From NCBI RefSeq assembly GCF_004768465.1, contig NZ_SRMF01000003.1, forward strand, positions 186,001 to 250,000: a stretch of DNA of 64,000 nucleotides. Direction: 5' to 3'. Source of the DNA: Natronospirillum operosum (lineage in GTDB: Bacteria > Pseudomonadota > Gammaproteobacteria > Pseudomonadales > Natronospirillaceae). The notes under the pieces were generated by a model that saw only the letters and a list, made by a program, of their open reading frames with translations, was not told the origin of the DNA and ran no database searches. The position numbers were made by a program, and so were the translations under genes. Below, one piece after another: positions 19,968 through 28,693 of this stretch (position 1 is the stretch's first letter; each line of letters starts with the position of its first letter).

Positions 19968-20738
19968 TTATTGCCCTCTGAAATCGGGTTTGCGCTGGTC
20001 GCGAAAGGCGGCGATGCCTTCCGCCTTGTCGGCGCTGCCGAGCAGTTGTTCAAAATGCGAACGGCTGTGCTGGCGGCCCCGGACATGCAGGTCGTCGGTC
20101 GCACTGAGCACTGCGGCCTTGGCCAGTTGCTGCGCCAGTGGCGCGCCGCGTGCCAGTTTTTCCGCCAGCACCATGGCTTCCGCACCTGCCTGGCCGGGCG
20201 CACTCAGGTGACTGGCCAGTCCCCAGTCGAAGGCCTGCTGGCCGGTGATCTGTTCGCCGGTCAGGCCCAAACGCATGGCGCGCGCTCGGCCTATGGTGGC
20301 GGCCAGGCGCTGCAGGCCGCCGGCTCCGGGGATCAGCCCGAGGCGGATTTCCGGCTGTCCCAGCCTGGCGTCATCGGCCACCACCAGCAGGTCCGCACTC
20401 AGGGCCAGCTCGCAGCCTCCCCCCAGGCAGTAGCCCTCGACTGCAGCGATTACCGGCTTGCGCAGCGACTGCAGCGACTGCCAGTACTGGCGGCGCGGGT
20501 CAGTCAGCCCGTCTATTGGGGTCTTGTCGGCGATTTCATTGATATCGGCGCCAGCAGCGAAATGCTCACCACTGCCCTGAATCAGCAGCACCCTTGTGGC
20601 GGGGTCGTCGTCGGCATCGCGGCAGGCTTCGGCCAGTGCTGCCAGCAGTTCGGTGTTGAGGGCATTGCGGGCATCGGGCCGGTGCAGGGTCAGGATCTTT
20701 ACCGGGCCGCGGTGTTCGGTCAGCAGGCATTCACTCAT
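19968..20738 (-). CDS. enoyl-CoA hydratase, PaaF/AbmC-like
   Basis: A 256-residue crotonase-fold hydratase. Both catalytic glutamates are retained, in GYCLGGGCELALSADL and GQPEIRLGLIPGAGGLQRL, and the oxyanion loop is HFAAGADINEI. The ending AAFRDQRKPDFRGQ resembles E. coli PaaF. It is the first gene of the hydratase-dehydrogenase-esterase operon and diverges from the monooxygenase/reductase gene, sharing the 150-bp promoter region with the inverted repeat at 20796-20825. Likely hydrates an unsaturated intermediate after ring opening. Confidence 0.92.
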   Translation of the reverse strand: MSECLLTEHRGPVKILTLHRPDARNALNTELLAALAEACRDADDDPATRVLLIQGSGEHFAAGADINEIADKTPIDGLTDPRRQYWQSLQSLRKPVIAAVEGYCLGGGCELALSADLLVVADDARLGQPEIRLGLIPGAGGLQRLAATIGRARAMRLGLTGEQITGQQAFDWGLASHLSAPGQAGAEAMVLAEKLARGAPLAQQLAKAAVLSATDDLHVRGRQHSRSHFEQLLGSADKAEGIAAFRDQRKPDFRGQ

Positions 20739-20795
20739 GGGCGTCCCCGAGGTGCTGTGGCTATTGTGTGTCCAGATTATGCCGCCATGGTTATT

Positions 20796-20825
20796 ATTTC
20801 AAGCATGAAAGTTTAGGCTTGAAAT
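20796..20825. promoter_or_regulatory. perfect inverted repeat in the divergent aromatic-CoA promoter, likely MarR operator
   Basis: The 9-bp arms ATTTCAAGC (20796-20804) and GCTTGAAAT (20817-20825) are separated by 12 nt. The dyad lies between the divergent starts at 20738 and 20889 in an AT-rich pocket. Arm length and position fit binding of a dimeric winged-helix regulator. The MarR gene at 24525 in the same cluster is the best candidate. No second copy was found elsewhere in the window by eye. Confidence 0.65.
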
Positions 20826-20888
20826 ATATAAAAGTCGGGGCTACATTGGATGACACAGGTCCCAAATCGCAGACACAGGACAAGAATA

Positions 20889-23168
20889 ATGAAGATCGTT
20901 TGTCTCGGGGGCGGCCCTGCCGGGCTCTACTTTGCCATCAGCGCCAAGCTGCGCAACCCGGATCATGGCATTACAGTGATCGAGCGCAACCGATCTAACG
21001 ATACGTTTGGCTGGGGTGTGGTGCTGTCGGATGAAACACTGGACAATCTGGCCGAAAATGATCCGGTCAGCGCCGAGCGCATCCGGGCACATTTTGCCTA
21101 CTGGGACGACATCGCGGTGGTGCACGAGGGTGTGCGCACCGTATCCACCGGCCATGGTTTTTGCGGCATTGGCCGCCGCCAGTTGCTGGTGCTGCTGCAG
21201 GAGCGGGCACGGGAATTGGGGATCGAACTCTGCTTCGAACAGGAAGTCGAGGATGCTGGCTATTATGCCGAGCACTATGATCTGGTGATTGCCTGTGACG
21301 GCATCAACTCCCGCACACGTACCCAGTTTGAGGAGCATTTCGAGCCCGATATCGATGTGCGCGCCTGCAAGTTTGTCTGGCTGGGCACGCACCAGAAATT
21401 CGACGACGCCTTCACCTTTATCTTCGAGCGCACCGAGCACGGCTGGGTCTGGGCCCACGCCTACCAGTTCGATGACGACACGGCGACCTTCATCGTTGAA
21501 TGTTCGCAGGAGACCTGGGACCGCTTCGGCTTCGGCGACATGACCCAGGATGAATCCATTGCCACCTGCGAACGTATCTTTGCCGATCATCTGGGCGGCC
21601 ACGCGCTGATGACCAATGCGCGGCATATCCGCGGTTCGGCCTGGATCAATTTCCCGCGTGTGCTGTGCAAACGCTGGAGCTACAGGAACATCGTGCTGAT
21701 GGGGGATGCCGCCGCGACCGCTCATTTCTCCATCGGCTCCGGCACCAAGCTGGCGCTGGAAAGCGCCATAGCGCTGGCCGACTATGTGGAAAGTGAGTCT
21801 TCACTGACCGAGGCCTTCAGGCGTTACGAAGAAGAGCGTCGCCTGCAGGTCCTGCGTCTGCAGTCGGCGGCACGCAACTCCACCGAATGGTTCGAACAGA
21901 TCGAGCGCTATCTGGATCTGGACCCGGTGCAGTTCAACTATGCGCTGCTGACCCGTTCGCAGCGCATCAGTCACGAAAACCTGCGCCTGCGCGACCCGGA
22001 ATGGCTGAGCAGTGCCGAGCAGTGGTTCCAGCGGCAGGCGGGTAATCCGGGCAGCAGCGCGGCGCCCATGTTCGCCCCCTGGAAACTGCGTGACATGACA
22101 CTGAAAAACCGCGTCGTGGTGTCGCCCATGGCCCAGTACAAGGCGGTCGACGGCATGCCGACCGACTGGCACTTTGTGCACTATGCCGAGCGCGCCAAGG
22201 GCGGCGCCGGACTGGTCTATACCGAGATGACCTGCGTCAGCGCCGAAGGCCGCATCACGCCCGGCTGCCCCTGCCTGTGTTCCGACGCGCAGCGCCAGGC
22301 CTGGCAGCGGCTGGTCGAATTCGTGCACGCGGAAACCGATGCGAAGCTGTGCATGCAGCTCGGTCATTCCGGGCCGAAAGGTTCGACCCAGCTAGGCTGG
22401 GAGACCATGGATGCTCCGCTGCCGGAGGGCAACTGGCCCGTCATAGCGGCTTCCGAGGTGCCCTGGTCGCCCGACAATCAGGTACCCAGAGCCATGACCC
22501 GGGCCGACATGGATCAGGTCAGGGCAGAATTCGTGCAGGCAGCGCAGCTGGCAGAGCAGGCCGACTTCGACATGCTGGAACTCCATTGTGCCCACGGTTA
22601 TTTGCTGTCGAGCTTCATTACGCCGCTGACCAACAGGCGCACCGACGAGTACGGCGGCAGCCTGGACAATCGCATGCGCTACCCCTTGGAAGTGATACGG
22701 GCGGTGCGCGCGGTCTGGCCGGCACACAAGCCCCTGTCGGTGCGTATATCGGCGCATGACTGGGTGGGCGACGATGGCATCACGCCGGAGGATGCGGTGG
22801 CCGTTGCGCGCCTGCTTAAGGCGGCCGATGTGGATATCGTGGATGTATCGGCGGGGCAGACGTCAAAGCAGGCGCAGCCAGTTTATGGCCGCATGTTTCA
22901 GACACCATTTGCGGATCGCATCCGGCAGGAGGCGGGCATTCCGACCATGGCGGTGGGCAATATCTATGATCCGGATCATGTGAATTCGATTCTGATGGCG
23001 GGGCGGGCGGATCTGGTCTGCCTGGCGCGGCCGCATCTGGCCGACCCCTACTGGACGCTGCATGCGGCGGCGAAGATCGGCAACCAGGAACAGAACTGGC
23101 CGCTGCCCTATCTCGCCGGCCGCGACCAGTTGCTGCGCCTCGCCGAGCGCGAGGAGGGGTTGATCTGA
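20889..23168 (+). CDS. fused FAD monooxygenase / Old Yellow-type reductase, 2-aminobenzoyl-CoA monooxygenase/reductase-like
   Basis: A 759-residue two-enzyme fusion. Residues 1-370 are a class A flavoprotein hydroxylase ([41 protein letters not shown]). Residues 395-755 are an FMN-dependent Old Yellow-type reductase ([58 protein letters not shown]). This architecture is that of Azoarcus 2-aminobenzoyl-CoA monooxygenase/reductase, which hydroxylates and then hydrogenates the ring. Databases often label such proteins salicylyl-CoA 5-hydroxylase/oxidoreductase. The start ATG 20889 leads straight into the FAD motif. Neighbouring beta-oxidation genes favour the aminobenzoyl-CoA role. Confidence 0.93.
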   Translation: MKIVCLGGGPAGLYFAISAKLRNPDHGITVIERNRSNDTFGWGVVLSDETLDNLAENDPVSAERIRAHFAYWDDIAVVHEGVRTVSTGHGFCGIGRRQLLVLLQERARELGIELCFEQEVEDAGYYAEHYDLVIACDGINSRTRTQFEEHFEPDIDVRACKFVWLGTHQKFDDAFTFIFERTEHGWVWAHAYQFDDDTATFIVECSQETWDRFGFGDMTQDESIATCERIFADHLGGHALMTNARHIRGSAWINFPRVLCKRWSYRNIVLMGDAAATAHFSIGSGTKLALESAIALADYVESESSLTEAFRRYEEERRLQVLRLQSAARNSTEWFEQIERYLDLDPVQFNYALLTRSQRISHENLRLRDPEWLSSAEQWFQRQAGNPGSSAAPMFAPWKLRDMTLKNRVVVSPMAQYKAVDGMPTDWHFVHYAERAKGGAGLVYTEMTCVSAEGRITPGCPCLCSDAQRQAWQRLVEFVHAETDAKLCMQLGHSGPKGSTQLGWETMDAPLPEGNWPVIAASEVPWSPDNQVPRAMTRADMDQVRAEFVQAAQLAEQADFDMLELHCAHGYLLSSFITPLTNRRTDEYGGSLDNRMRYPLEVIRAVRAVWPAHKPLSVRISAHDWVGDDGITPEDAVAVARLLKAADVDIVDVSAGQTSKQAQPVYGRMFQTPFADRIRQEAGIPTMAVGNIYDPDHVNSILMAGRADLVCLARPHLADPYWTLHAAAKIGNQEQNWPLPYLAGRDQLLRLAEREEGLI

Positions 23169-23310
23169 TGACTCTCCCTGTAGGCTGTGGCCCTTGGCCA
23201 CGCATGGGCTGTATTGGACCCCCTTCGTCGGGCCGTCGCCCGTGCATGCCGCCTTCTGCGGGGTACCCTGACCGCAGACACGCAAAAAACGTCATCCATG
23301 ACAGCTCGAC

Positions 23311-23341
23311 TGCGCACATCCATGTGCGCAGACGGTCTGCG
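23311..23341. repeat. two adjacent palindromes in the repeat interval
   Basis: TGCGCACAT-CC-ATGTGCGCA (23311-23330) is a perfect 9-bp-arm hairpin. It overlaps CGCAGAC-G-GTCTGCG (23327-23341), a second perfect 7-bp-arm palindrome. The second core (CAGACGGTCTG-like) recurs in related forms near 9682-9694 and 59860-59870. REP-like behaviour is possible; no function is shown. Confidence 0.6.
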
Positions 23342-23409
23342 GATCAGGGTACCGCCGCGCGGCGGCCGCACCTGTTGTGCCATGGTTCCGATGGCGAAAT
23401 GGAAAAACA

Positions 23410-23499
23410 TGTAGCGAGGCACGCAAGTGCCGATTGGGGCCACAGGGCCCCTGTGTAAGGCGGCTGCACCGCTCATCGCGACTCGCGTCGCTCGCTACA
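23410..23499. repeat. 90-bp segment bounded by inverted TGTAGCGAG / CTCGCTACA
   Basis: TGTAGCGAG at 23410-23418 and its exact complement CTCGCTACA at 23491-23499 bound a short non-coding segment containing GGGGCCACAGGGCCCC. Short terminal inverted repeats with no coding capacity resemble a miniature element or a large cruciform. No target-site duplication was recognised. Confidence 0.45.
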
Positions 23500-23593
23500 G
23501 ATGGGTCAGGTGGCACGGTTGGAGTTGCCTGCCGGGTACATGCACTGTGAGACCGTTTGCGGCCAGGGATGGCCGCAACCGAGCTGTCAGGGA

Positions 23594-23616
23594 CAAAAAC
23601 GCCGGGAGCGTTTTTG
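23594..23616. repeat. hairpin CAAAAACG...CGTTTTTG
   Basis: Perfect 8-bp arms CAAAAACG and CGTTTTTG around a 7-nt loop CCGGGAG, inside the repeat interval and followed by GAGCGAAGCGAG. The T-run lies within the 3' arm rather than after it, so it is not a standard intrinsic terminator, although it might attenuate read-through from the monooxygenase gene. Confidence 0.5.
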
Positions 23617-23772
23617 CACGAGCGAAGCGAGCCCGGAGGGTCAGGCCCAGGGACGGGCCTGATATGAGTTTTTGCGTGTCTCACAGGCATGTACCCGAGC
23701 GTGGCGACGGTCCGATTGGCGCCTGCGGGCAAATAGGGTCTGCGGGCACGAACAACCAACATTGAGGAAGGA

Positions 23773-24528
23773 ATGAACGACACACAGTGGGACTACAGCG
23801 GCAAGACGGTGGTAATCACCGGCGGCGGTTCGGGCATAGGCGCCGAACTGGCGGTGGCGTTCGCCGGTGCCGGGGCGCGAGTGATCATCGGCGGACGCAA
23901 CAGTGACCGACTGCATGCCGTCTGCGCGCGGCAGAGCGGCATCGAGGCACGCGAGGTGGATGTCACGCGCCCCGAGGCCATGGACACCCTGTTTGCCGAC
24001 CTGAACACCGTCGATGTCGTCATCGCCAACGCCGGCGCCGCCCACAGCGCCCCGGTGCACAAGACCAGCTTCGAAGACTGGCAGAGCATGCTCGCCGTCA
24101 ACCTGAGCGGGGTCTTTCTGACTCTGCAGGCCGGCCTCGCCCGCGTGCAGGCCGGCGGCCGGCTGCTCGCCGTGGCCTCCACGGCCGGCCTCAAGGGCTA
24201 TCCTTATGTGGCGCCCTATTGCGCGGCCAAGCACGGCGTTATTGGCCTGGTGCGCTCGCTGGCGCTGGAGATTGGCGACAAGGGCATTACCGTCAATGCC
24301 CTGTGCCCCGGTTTTACCGACACCCCGCTGCTGGAAGACAGCCTGCAGACCATCATGGACAAGACCGGCCGCTCGCGCGAAAAAGCCTATGCCCTGCTGG
24401 CCAGGCGCAACCCGCAGGGGCGTCTGGTGACCACCGAAGAAGTCGTTGCCACCGCGCTCTGGGCTGCCAGCCCCGGCGCCAGTGCCATCAACGGCCAGGC
24501 GCTGGCCATTGCCGGAGGTGAAGTATGA
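23773..24528 (+). CDS. SDR family oxidoreductase
   Basis: A 251-residue classical short-chain dehydrogenase. Cofactor motif TGGGSGIG near the N-terminus, NAG at about residue 90, catalytic Ser in VASTAGLKG and YCAAKHG (Tyr-xxx-Lys). First gene after the repeat interval. Its last codons overlap the MarR gene (24525) in an ATGA junction, so the two are translationally coupled. Probably oxidises a hydroxy intermediate or opens the reduced ring in the aminobenzoyl-CoA pathway; the exact step is inferred. Confidence 0.9.
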   Translation: MNDTQWDYSGKTVVITGGGSGIGAELAVAFAGAGARVIIGGRNSDRLHAVCARQSGIEAREVDVTRPEAMDTLFADLNTVDVVIANAGAAHSAPVHKTSFEDWQSMLAVNLSGVFLTLQAGLARVQAGGRLLAVASTAGLKGYPYVAPYCAAKHGVIGLVRSLALEIGDKGITVNALCPGFTDTPLLEDSLQTIMDKTGRSREKAYALLARRNPQGRLVTTEEVVATALWAASPGASAINGQALAIAGGEV

Positions 24529-24992
24529 CCGCGCCGGCCGAGAAGCTGATGACCCCGAGCAAGGAGCGCCTGCGTCTCTGGCTGCGCCTGCTGCGCACCA
24601 CCCGGCAGGTGGAGGCCGAATTGCGCGAGCGGCTGCGCACCGAGTTTGACAGCACCCTGCCAAGGTTTGACGTCATGGCCGCGTTGGCGCGCAATCCGGA
24701 TGGCCTGAAAATGAACGAGCTGTCGCAGTCACTCAAGGTCTCCAACGGCAATGTCACCGGCATTGTCAGCCGCCTGGTGGAGGACGGCTGGGTGACCCGT
24801 ATCGCCATCGAAGGCGACCGCCGTGCCACCCGGGTCAGGCTGACCGAAGCCGGCCAGCGCACCTTTGCGGTCATGGCCGAGGCGCACGAACACTGGGTCG
24901 ACGAACTGTTCAGCGAGTTCAGCGTTGACAAGGCCCATGAACTGATCGAGCTGCTGGACCACCTGCCGGTGGCCCACGGCGAACACGGATAA
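24525..24992 (+). CDS. MarR family transcriptional regulator
   Basis: A 155-residue winged-helix repressor. Helix-turn-helix at 62-86 ([20 protein letters not shown]), then wing [16 protein letters not shown] (95-110). It is embedded in the catabolic operon and overlaps the SDR gene. MarR proteins in aromatic-CoA clusters typically respond to the CoA thioester substrate. The perfect inverted repeat at 20796-20825 in the divergent promoter is the most plausible target in the window. Effector not known. Confidence 0.92.
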   Translation: MTAPAEKLMTPSKERLRLWLRLLRTTRQVEAELRERLRTEFDSTLPRFDVMAALARNPDGLKMNELSQSLKVSNGNVTGIVSRLVEDGWVTRIAIEGDRRATRVRLTEAGQRTFAVMAEAHEHWVDELFSEFSVDKAHELIELLDHLPVAHGEHG

Positions 24993-25005
24993 CGGAGCAC
25001 CCGCA

Positions 25006-25815
25006 ATGAAGATGGCAGACCTCAAACCTGAACACTTTCGCTGGCGCATGGACGGCCGGGTGGCGATCATCCAGCTCGACCGCCCGGAACGGAAAAACCC
25101 GCTGACCTTCGACAGCTATGCCGAGCTGCGCAATACCTTCCGTGACCTGGCCTATGCCGAGGACGTGGATGCGGTGGTGTTCGCGGCCAATGGCGGCAAT
25201 TTCTCCTCCGGTGGTGACGTACACGAGATTATCGGCCCTCTGGTCGGCATGGACATGAAGGAACTGCTGGCCTTCACCCGCATGACCGGCGACCTGATCA
25301 AGGCCATGCTGAATTGCGGTCGCCCGGTCATTGCCGCGGTCGACGGCATCTGTGTGGGCGCCGGGGCCATCATTGCCATGGCCTCCGATATGCGCTTGGC
25401 GACTCCGGAAGCCAAGACGGCCTTCCTGTTCACCCGCGTCGGTCTGGCCGGCTGCGACATGGGCGCCTGCGCCATGCTGCCGCGCATCATCGGGCAGGGC
25501 CGGGCCGCCGAAATGCTCTACACCGGCCGCTCGATGACGGCGGAAGAGGGCGAGCGCTGGGGCTTCTTCAACCGCCTGTGCAGTGCCGAAGAACTGGAGA
25601 GCGAAGCCGTGGTGCTGGCGCAGCGCCTGTGTAAAGGCCCGACCTTTGCCCATGGCATGACCAAGACCCAGCTCAATCAGGAATGGTCCATGAGCCTGGA
25701 ACAGGCCATCGAATCCGAAGCGCAGGCGCAGGCCATCTGCATGCAGACGCGCGACTTCGAACGTGCCTACAACGCCTTCGTCAACAAGCAGAAACCCGAA
25801 TTCGGAGGCGACTGA
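25006..25815 (+). CDS. crotonase-fold protein lacking the two hydratase glutamates
   Basis: A 269-residue enoyl-CoA hydratase/isomerase superfamily member. The oxyanion loop [11 protein letters not shown] and the fold are clear. The first catalytic Glu position is non-acidic ([15 protein letters not shown]). The second region reads [21 protein letters not shown], with an aspartate rather than the usual GAGG context. A simple hydratase mechanism is therefore unlikely. Hydrolytic ring cleavage or isomerisation of the reduced aminobenzoyl-CoA is possible (inference). The gene lies between marR and the acyl-CoA dehydrogenase gene, overlapping the latter by one base (TGATG). Confidence 0.88.
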   Translation: MKMADLKPEHFRWRMDGRVAIIQLDRPERKNPLTFDSYAELRNTFRDLAYAEDVDAVVFAANGGNFSSGGDVHEIIGPLVGMDMKELLAFTRMTGDLIKAMLNCGRPVIAAVDGICVGAGAIIAMASDMRLATPEAKTAFLFTRVGLAGCDMGACAMLPRIIGQGRAAEMLYTGRSMTAEEGERWGFFNRLCSAEELESEAVVLAQRLCKGPTFAHGMTKTQLNQEWSMSLEQAIESEAQAQAICMQTRDFERAYNAFVNKQKPEFGGD

Positions 25816-26948
25816 TGAGCGATCGCAGCTTTCTCGACTGGCCTTTTTTCGAGCCTCATCACAAGAAACTGGCGGACGAACTCGATGCCTGGTGCGAGCG
25901 CGAACTGAGTGACGCCCATCCCACGGACGTGGACGCCCACTGCCGGGATCTGGTAAAGCGTCTGGGCCGTGACGGCTGGCTGCAGCACACGGCCGGCGAT
26001 GCGCTCGATGTGCGTACTCTGTGCCTGTGCCGGGAAACGCTGGCGCGCCACCATGCCCTGGCCGACTTTGCGTTTGCCATGCAGGGGCTGGGCACCGGCG
26101 CCATCAGTCTGTTTGGCAATGACCAGCAGAAGCAGTGGCTGGACAGCACCCGAGCCGGTGAGGCCATCTCCGCCTTTGCGCTGACCGAGCCGGACTCCGG
26201 CTCCGATGTGGCCAATCTGACCACCACCGCCGAACCCGACGGCGATGACTATGTATTGAATGGTGAGAAGACCTGGATATCCAATGGCGGCATTGCCGAC
26301 CTCTATATCGTCTTTGCTCGCACCGGCGAGGCAGCGGGCGCAAAAGGGCTGTCGGCCTTTATTGTCGAGGCCGACCGGCCGGGTCTGGAGATCCGTGAGC
26401 GGCTGCACACCATAGCGCCGCATCCGCTGGCGCGGCTGGGATTCAACCAGTTGCGTGTGCCCAAGAGCAACCTGATCGGCCAGCCCGGCCAGGGCTTCCG
26501 CATCGCCATGGCGGTACTGGATGTGTTCCGCGCCACGGTCGGTGCGGCGGCGCTGGGCATGGCCCGGCGGGCGTTGGATGAAACTGCCGCGCGCACCCAG
26601 AGCCGCCAGCTGTTCGGCGGGCACCTGTCTGATTTGCAGATGGTGCAGGGTCATGTTGCCGACATGGCACTCGGCATCGACAGCAGTGCGCTGCTGGTCT
26701 ACCGCGCCGCCTGGACCAAGGATCAGGGGGCCGAACGGGTGAGCCGCGAAGCGGCCATGGCCAAGCTGCAGGCCACCGAACAGGCGCAGCAGATCATCGA
26801 CAAGGCAGTACAGCTGCACGGCGGCGACGGTGTGCGCGACGGCCATGTGGTGGCTGGGCTGTATCAGGAGATTCGGGCACTGCGCATCTATGAAGGTGCC
26901 ACAGACGTGCAGAAAGTGATTATCGCCCGCAGCGTGCTGACCGGCTGA
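25815..26948 (+). CDS. acyl-CoA dehydrogenase
   Basis: A 377-residue FAD enzyme starting at the ATG that overlaps the previous stop. FAD-binding block [15 protein letters not shown] and [15 protein letters not shown]. The catalytic base is probably the Glu in [17 protein letters not shown] near the C-terminus. The Azoarcus 2-aminobenzoate clusters also contain an acyl-CoA dehydrogenase. Here it would introduce the double bond into a ring-opened or alicyclic CoA ester. An in-frame extension upstream to 25683 lies inside the preceding gene and is rejected. Confidence 0.92.
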   Translation: MSDRSFLDWPFFEPHHKKLADELDAWCERELSDAHPTDVDAHCRDLVKRLGRDGWLQHTAGDALDVRTLCLCRETLARHHALADFAFAMQGLGTGAISLFGNDQQKQWLDSTRAGEAISAFALTEPDSGSDVANLTTTAEPDGDDYVLNGEKTWISNGGIADLYIVFARTGEAAGAKGLSAFIVEADRPGLEIRERLHTIAPHPLARLGFNQLRVPKSNLIGQPGQGFRIAMAVLDVFRATVGAAALGMARRALDETAARTQSRQLFGGHLSDLQMVQGHVADMALGIDSSALLVYRAAWTKDQGAERVSREAAMAKLQATEQAQQIIDKAVQLHGGDGVRDGHVVAGLYQEIRALRIYEGATDVQKVIIARSVLTG

Positions 26949-26974
26949 TTGCCGAGCCGGACTGCGACGGGCAC

Positions 26975-26982
26975 AACAACAA
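26975..26982 (+). promoter_or_regulatory. AACAACAA leader motif before the CoA ligase
   Basis: AACAACAA followed by ATACAACAATG lies shortly before the Shine-Dalgarno region (ACGGAGG) of the ligase gene at 27013. It matches the A-rich AANAANAA catabolite-activity motif bound by Hfq/Crc in pseudomonads, suggesting translational catabolite repression. Confidence 0.5.
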
Positions 26983-27012
26983 ATACAACAATGACTGACG
27001 GAGGCCTGGGCC

Positions 27013-28626
27013 ATGTCGGGAACTACAGCACATGTCGACACCTTTGTGCGCGACAACCTGCCGCCTGTCGAGCAGCAGCCGGAATTTCTGCTCGCTGGAT
27101 TCGATTATCCGGACAGACTGAATGCGGGCGTGGAACTGACCGACCGGCTGGTCGAGCAGGGCCATGGTGATCGCACGGCGCTGATCGGTAATGGCCGCCG
27201 GCGTACCTACAAGGAACTGGCCGACTGGACCAACCGCCTGGCCCATGCGCTGGTGGAAGACTATGGCGTCAAGCCGGGTAACCGGGTACTGATCCGCTCT
27301 GCCAACAACCCGGCGCTGGTGGCCTGCTGGCTGGCCGCGACCAAGGCGGGTGCCGTGGTGGTGAATACCATGCCCATGCTGCGCGCCGGTGAACTGAGCA
27401 AGATCATCGACAAGGCGCAGGTCAGCCATGCGCTCTGTGATACCCGACTGCTGGAAGAGCTGGAGACGGCGCAGCAGGGCAACCAGTATCTGCGCCATGT
27501 CATCGGCTTTGACGGTACGGCCAATCACGATGCCGAACTGGACCGGGCCGCTCTAGACAAACCGGTGCACTTCGACGCTGTACCGACGCGGCAGGATGAT
27601 GTGGCGCTACTGGGGTTCACCTCCGGCACCACGGGTGAGCCCAAGGCCACCATGCATTATCACCGCGACCTGCTGATCATCGCTGATAGCTATGCCAGGG
27701 AGGTGCTGCAGGTCACGCCGGACGATGTCTTTGTCGGTTCGCCGCCATTGGCGTTTACCTTTGGTCTGGGCGGGCTGGCCATCTTCCCGTTGCGCTTCGG
27801 TGCCTGTGCCACGCTGCTGGAAAAGGCCTCGCCGCCCAATATGATTGAGATTATCGAGACCTACAGGGCCACCATCTCCTTTACCGCGCCCACTGCCTAT
27901 CGCGTCATGCTGAAAGCGATGGAAGAGGGCTCGGACCTGTCCAGCCTGCGCTGTGCGGTTTCGGCCGGGGAGACCCTGCCGGAACCCATATTCCACGAAT
28001 GGATGGAAAAGACCGGCAAGACCCTGCTGGATGGCATTGGCTCCACCGAGATGCTGCACATCTTCATCTCCAACCGGCTCGATGACGCCCGCCCGGCCTG
28101 TACGGGAAAACCCGTCACGGGCTATCAGGCAAGGGTGGTAGACGCTAATATGCAGGAACTGCCGCGTGGCGAAGTCGGCCGACTGGCCGTACGCGGACCC
28201 ACCGGCTGTCGCTACATGGCCGATGACCGTCAGCGCAACTATGTGCAGGACGGCTGGAACATCACCGGCGACGCCTTCTGGCAGGATGAAGATGGCTATT
28301 TCCATTTTGCCGCACGCAATGACGACATGATTGTCTCGTCCGGTTACAACATCGCTGGGCCGGAGGTGGAAGCCTGCCTGCTGGCCCACGACAAGGTACT
28401 GGAATGTGCTGTAGTGGGTGAGCCGGATGAAGATCGGGGGCAGATTGTGGCGGCACATGTGGTGCTCAGTGAGGGCATCGAGCCGACCGACGCTCTGGTC
28501 AAGGAGTTGCAGGACCACGTCAAGAGTCGGATCGCGCCCTACAAGTACCCGCGCGCGGTTCACTTTATCGAAGCACTGCCGAAAACGGCGACCGGCAAGG
28601 TACAGCGTTTCCGGTTGCGGGAATGA
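27013..28626 (+). CDS. aromatic acid-CoA ligase, 2-aminobenzoate/benzoate-CoA ligase family
   Basis: A 537-residue AMP-forming acyl-CoA synthetase. P-loop FTSGTTGEPKATMHYH (about 201-216), then GIGSTEMLHIF, GDAFWQDEDGYFHFAARNDDMIVSSGYNI, and the C-terminal catalytic Lys in PKTATGKVQRF. The family resemblance is to benzoate- and 2-aminobenzoate-CoA ligases, and it would start the pathway completed by the monooxygenase/reductase. It is followed by its own Liv-type uptake system, consistent with import and immediate activation of an aromatic acid. Distinguishing anthranilate from salicylate or benzoate needs assays. Confidence 0.92.
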   Translation: MSGTTAHVDTFVRDNLPPVEQQPEFLLAGFDYPDRLNAGVELTDRLVEQGHGDRTALIGNGRRRTYKELADWTNRLAHALVEDYGVKPGNRVLIRSANNPALVACWLAATKAGAVVVNTMPMLRAGELSKIIDKAQVSHALCDTRLLEELETAQQGNQYLRHVIGFDGTANHDAELDRAALDKPVHFDAVPTRQDDVALLGFTSGTTGEPKATMHYHRDLLIIADSYAREVLQVTPDDVFVGSPPLAFTFGLGGLAIFPLRFGACATLLEKASPPNMIEIIETYRATISFTAPTAYRVMLKAMEEGSDLSSLRCAVSAGETLPEPIFHEWMEKTGKTLLDGIGSTEMLHIFISNRLDDARPACTGKPVTGYQARVVDANMQELPRGEVGRLAVRGPTGCRYMADDRQRNYVQDGWNITGDAFWQDEDGYFHFAARNDDMIVSSGYNIAGPEVEACLLAHDKVLECAVVGEPDEDRGQIVAAHVVLSEGIEPTDALVKELQDHVKSRIAPYKYPRAVHFIEALPKTATGKVQRFRLRE

Positions 28627-28660
28627 CGGGTCACGAGCAGTTCCAGTGACACCAATGTGC

Positions 28661-28689
28661 AACAACAATAACAACACCTTGGGGGGTGT
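28661..28689 (+). promoter_or_regulatory. AACAACAATAACAACA leader plus hairpin over the ribosome-binding site
   Basis: Two AANAANAA-type elements (28661-28676) run into a short stem ACACC-TTGGGG-GGTGT (28674-28689) whose loop and 3' arm hold the GGGGGGTG ribosome-binding region of the binding-protein gene at 28694. This may set translation of the abundant periplasmic component and make it sensitive to Hfq/Crc. Confidence 0.45.
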
Positions 28690-28693
28690 AACG

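Larger units (their letters stand above)
23169..23760. repeat. 600-bp gene-free, repeat-rich interval inside the catabolic cluster
   Basis: No credible gene is present between the monooxygenase and SDR genes. The interval carries inverted copies (23181-23206, 23260-23288, 23685-23700) and one direct copy (23652-23681) of blocks from the 9541-9760 gap. A 20-nt block at 23545-23564 recurs inverted with one mismatch at 59856-59875. It also holds several hairpins (listed separately). It appears to be a cluster of dispersed intergenic repeats, possibly derived from miniature elements. It separates the monooxygenase from the downstream catabolic genes. Confidence 0.82.

Noticed and set aside
23410-23499. 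Possibility that the TGTAGCGAG-bounded segment is an insertion sequence
   Set aside because: Only 90 bp, no transposase coding capacity and no recognisable target duplication; kept as a small inverted-repeat element.
23173-23783. Several 60-160 codon frames in the repeat-rich interval
   Set aside because: All are Arg/Pro-rich, overlap one another on both strands and cross the repeat blocks and hairpins; none has a ribosome-binding site or family motif.
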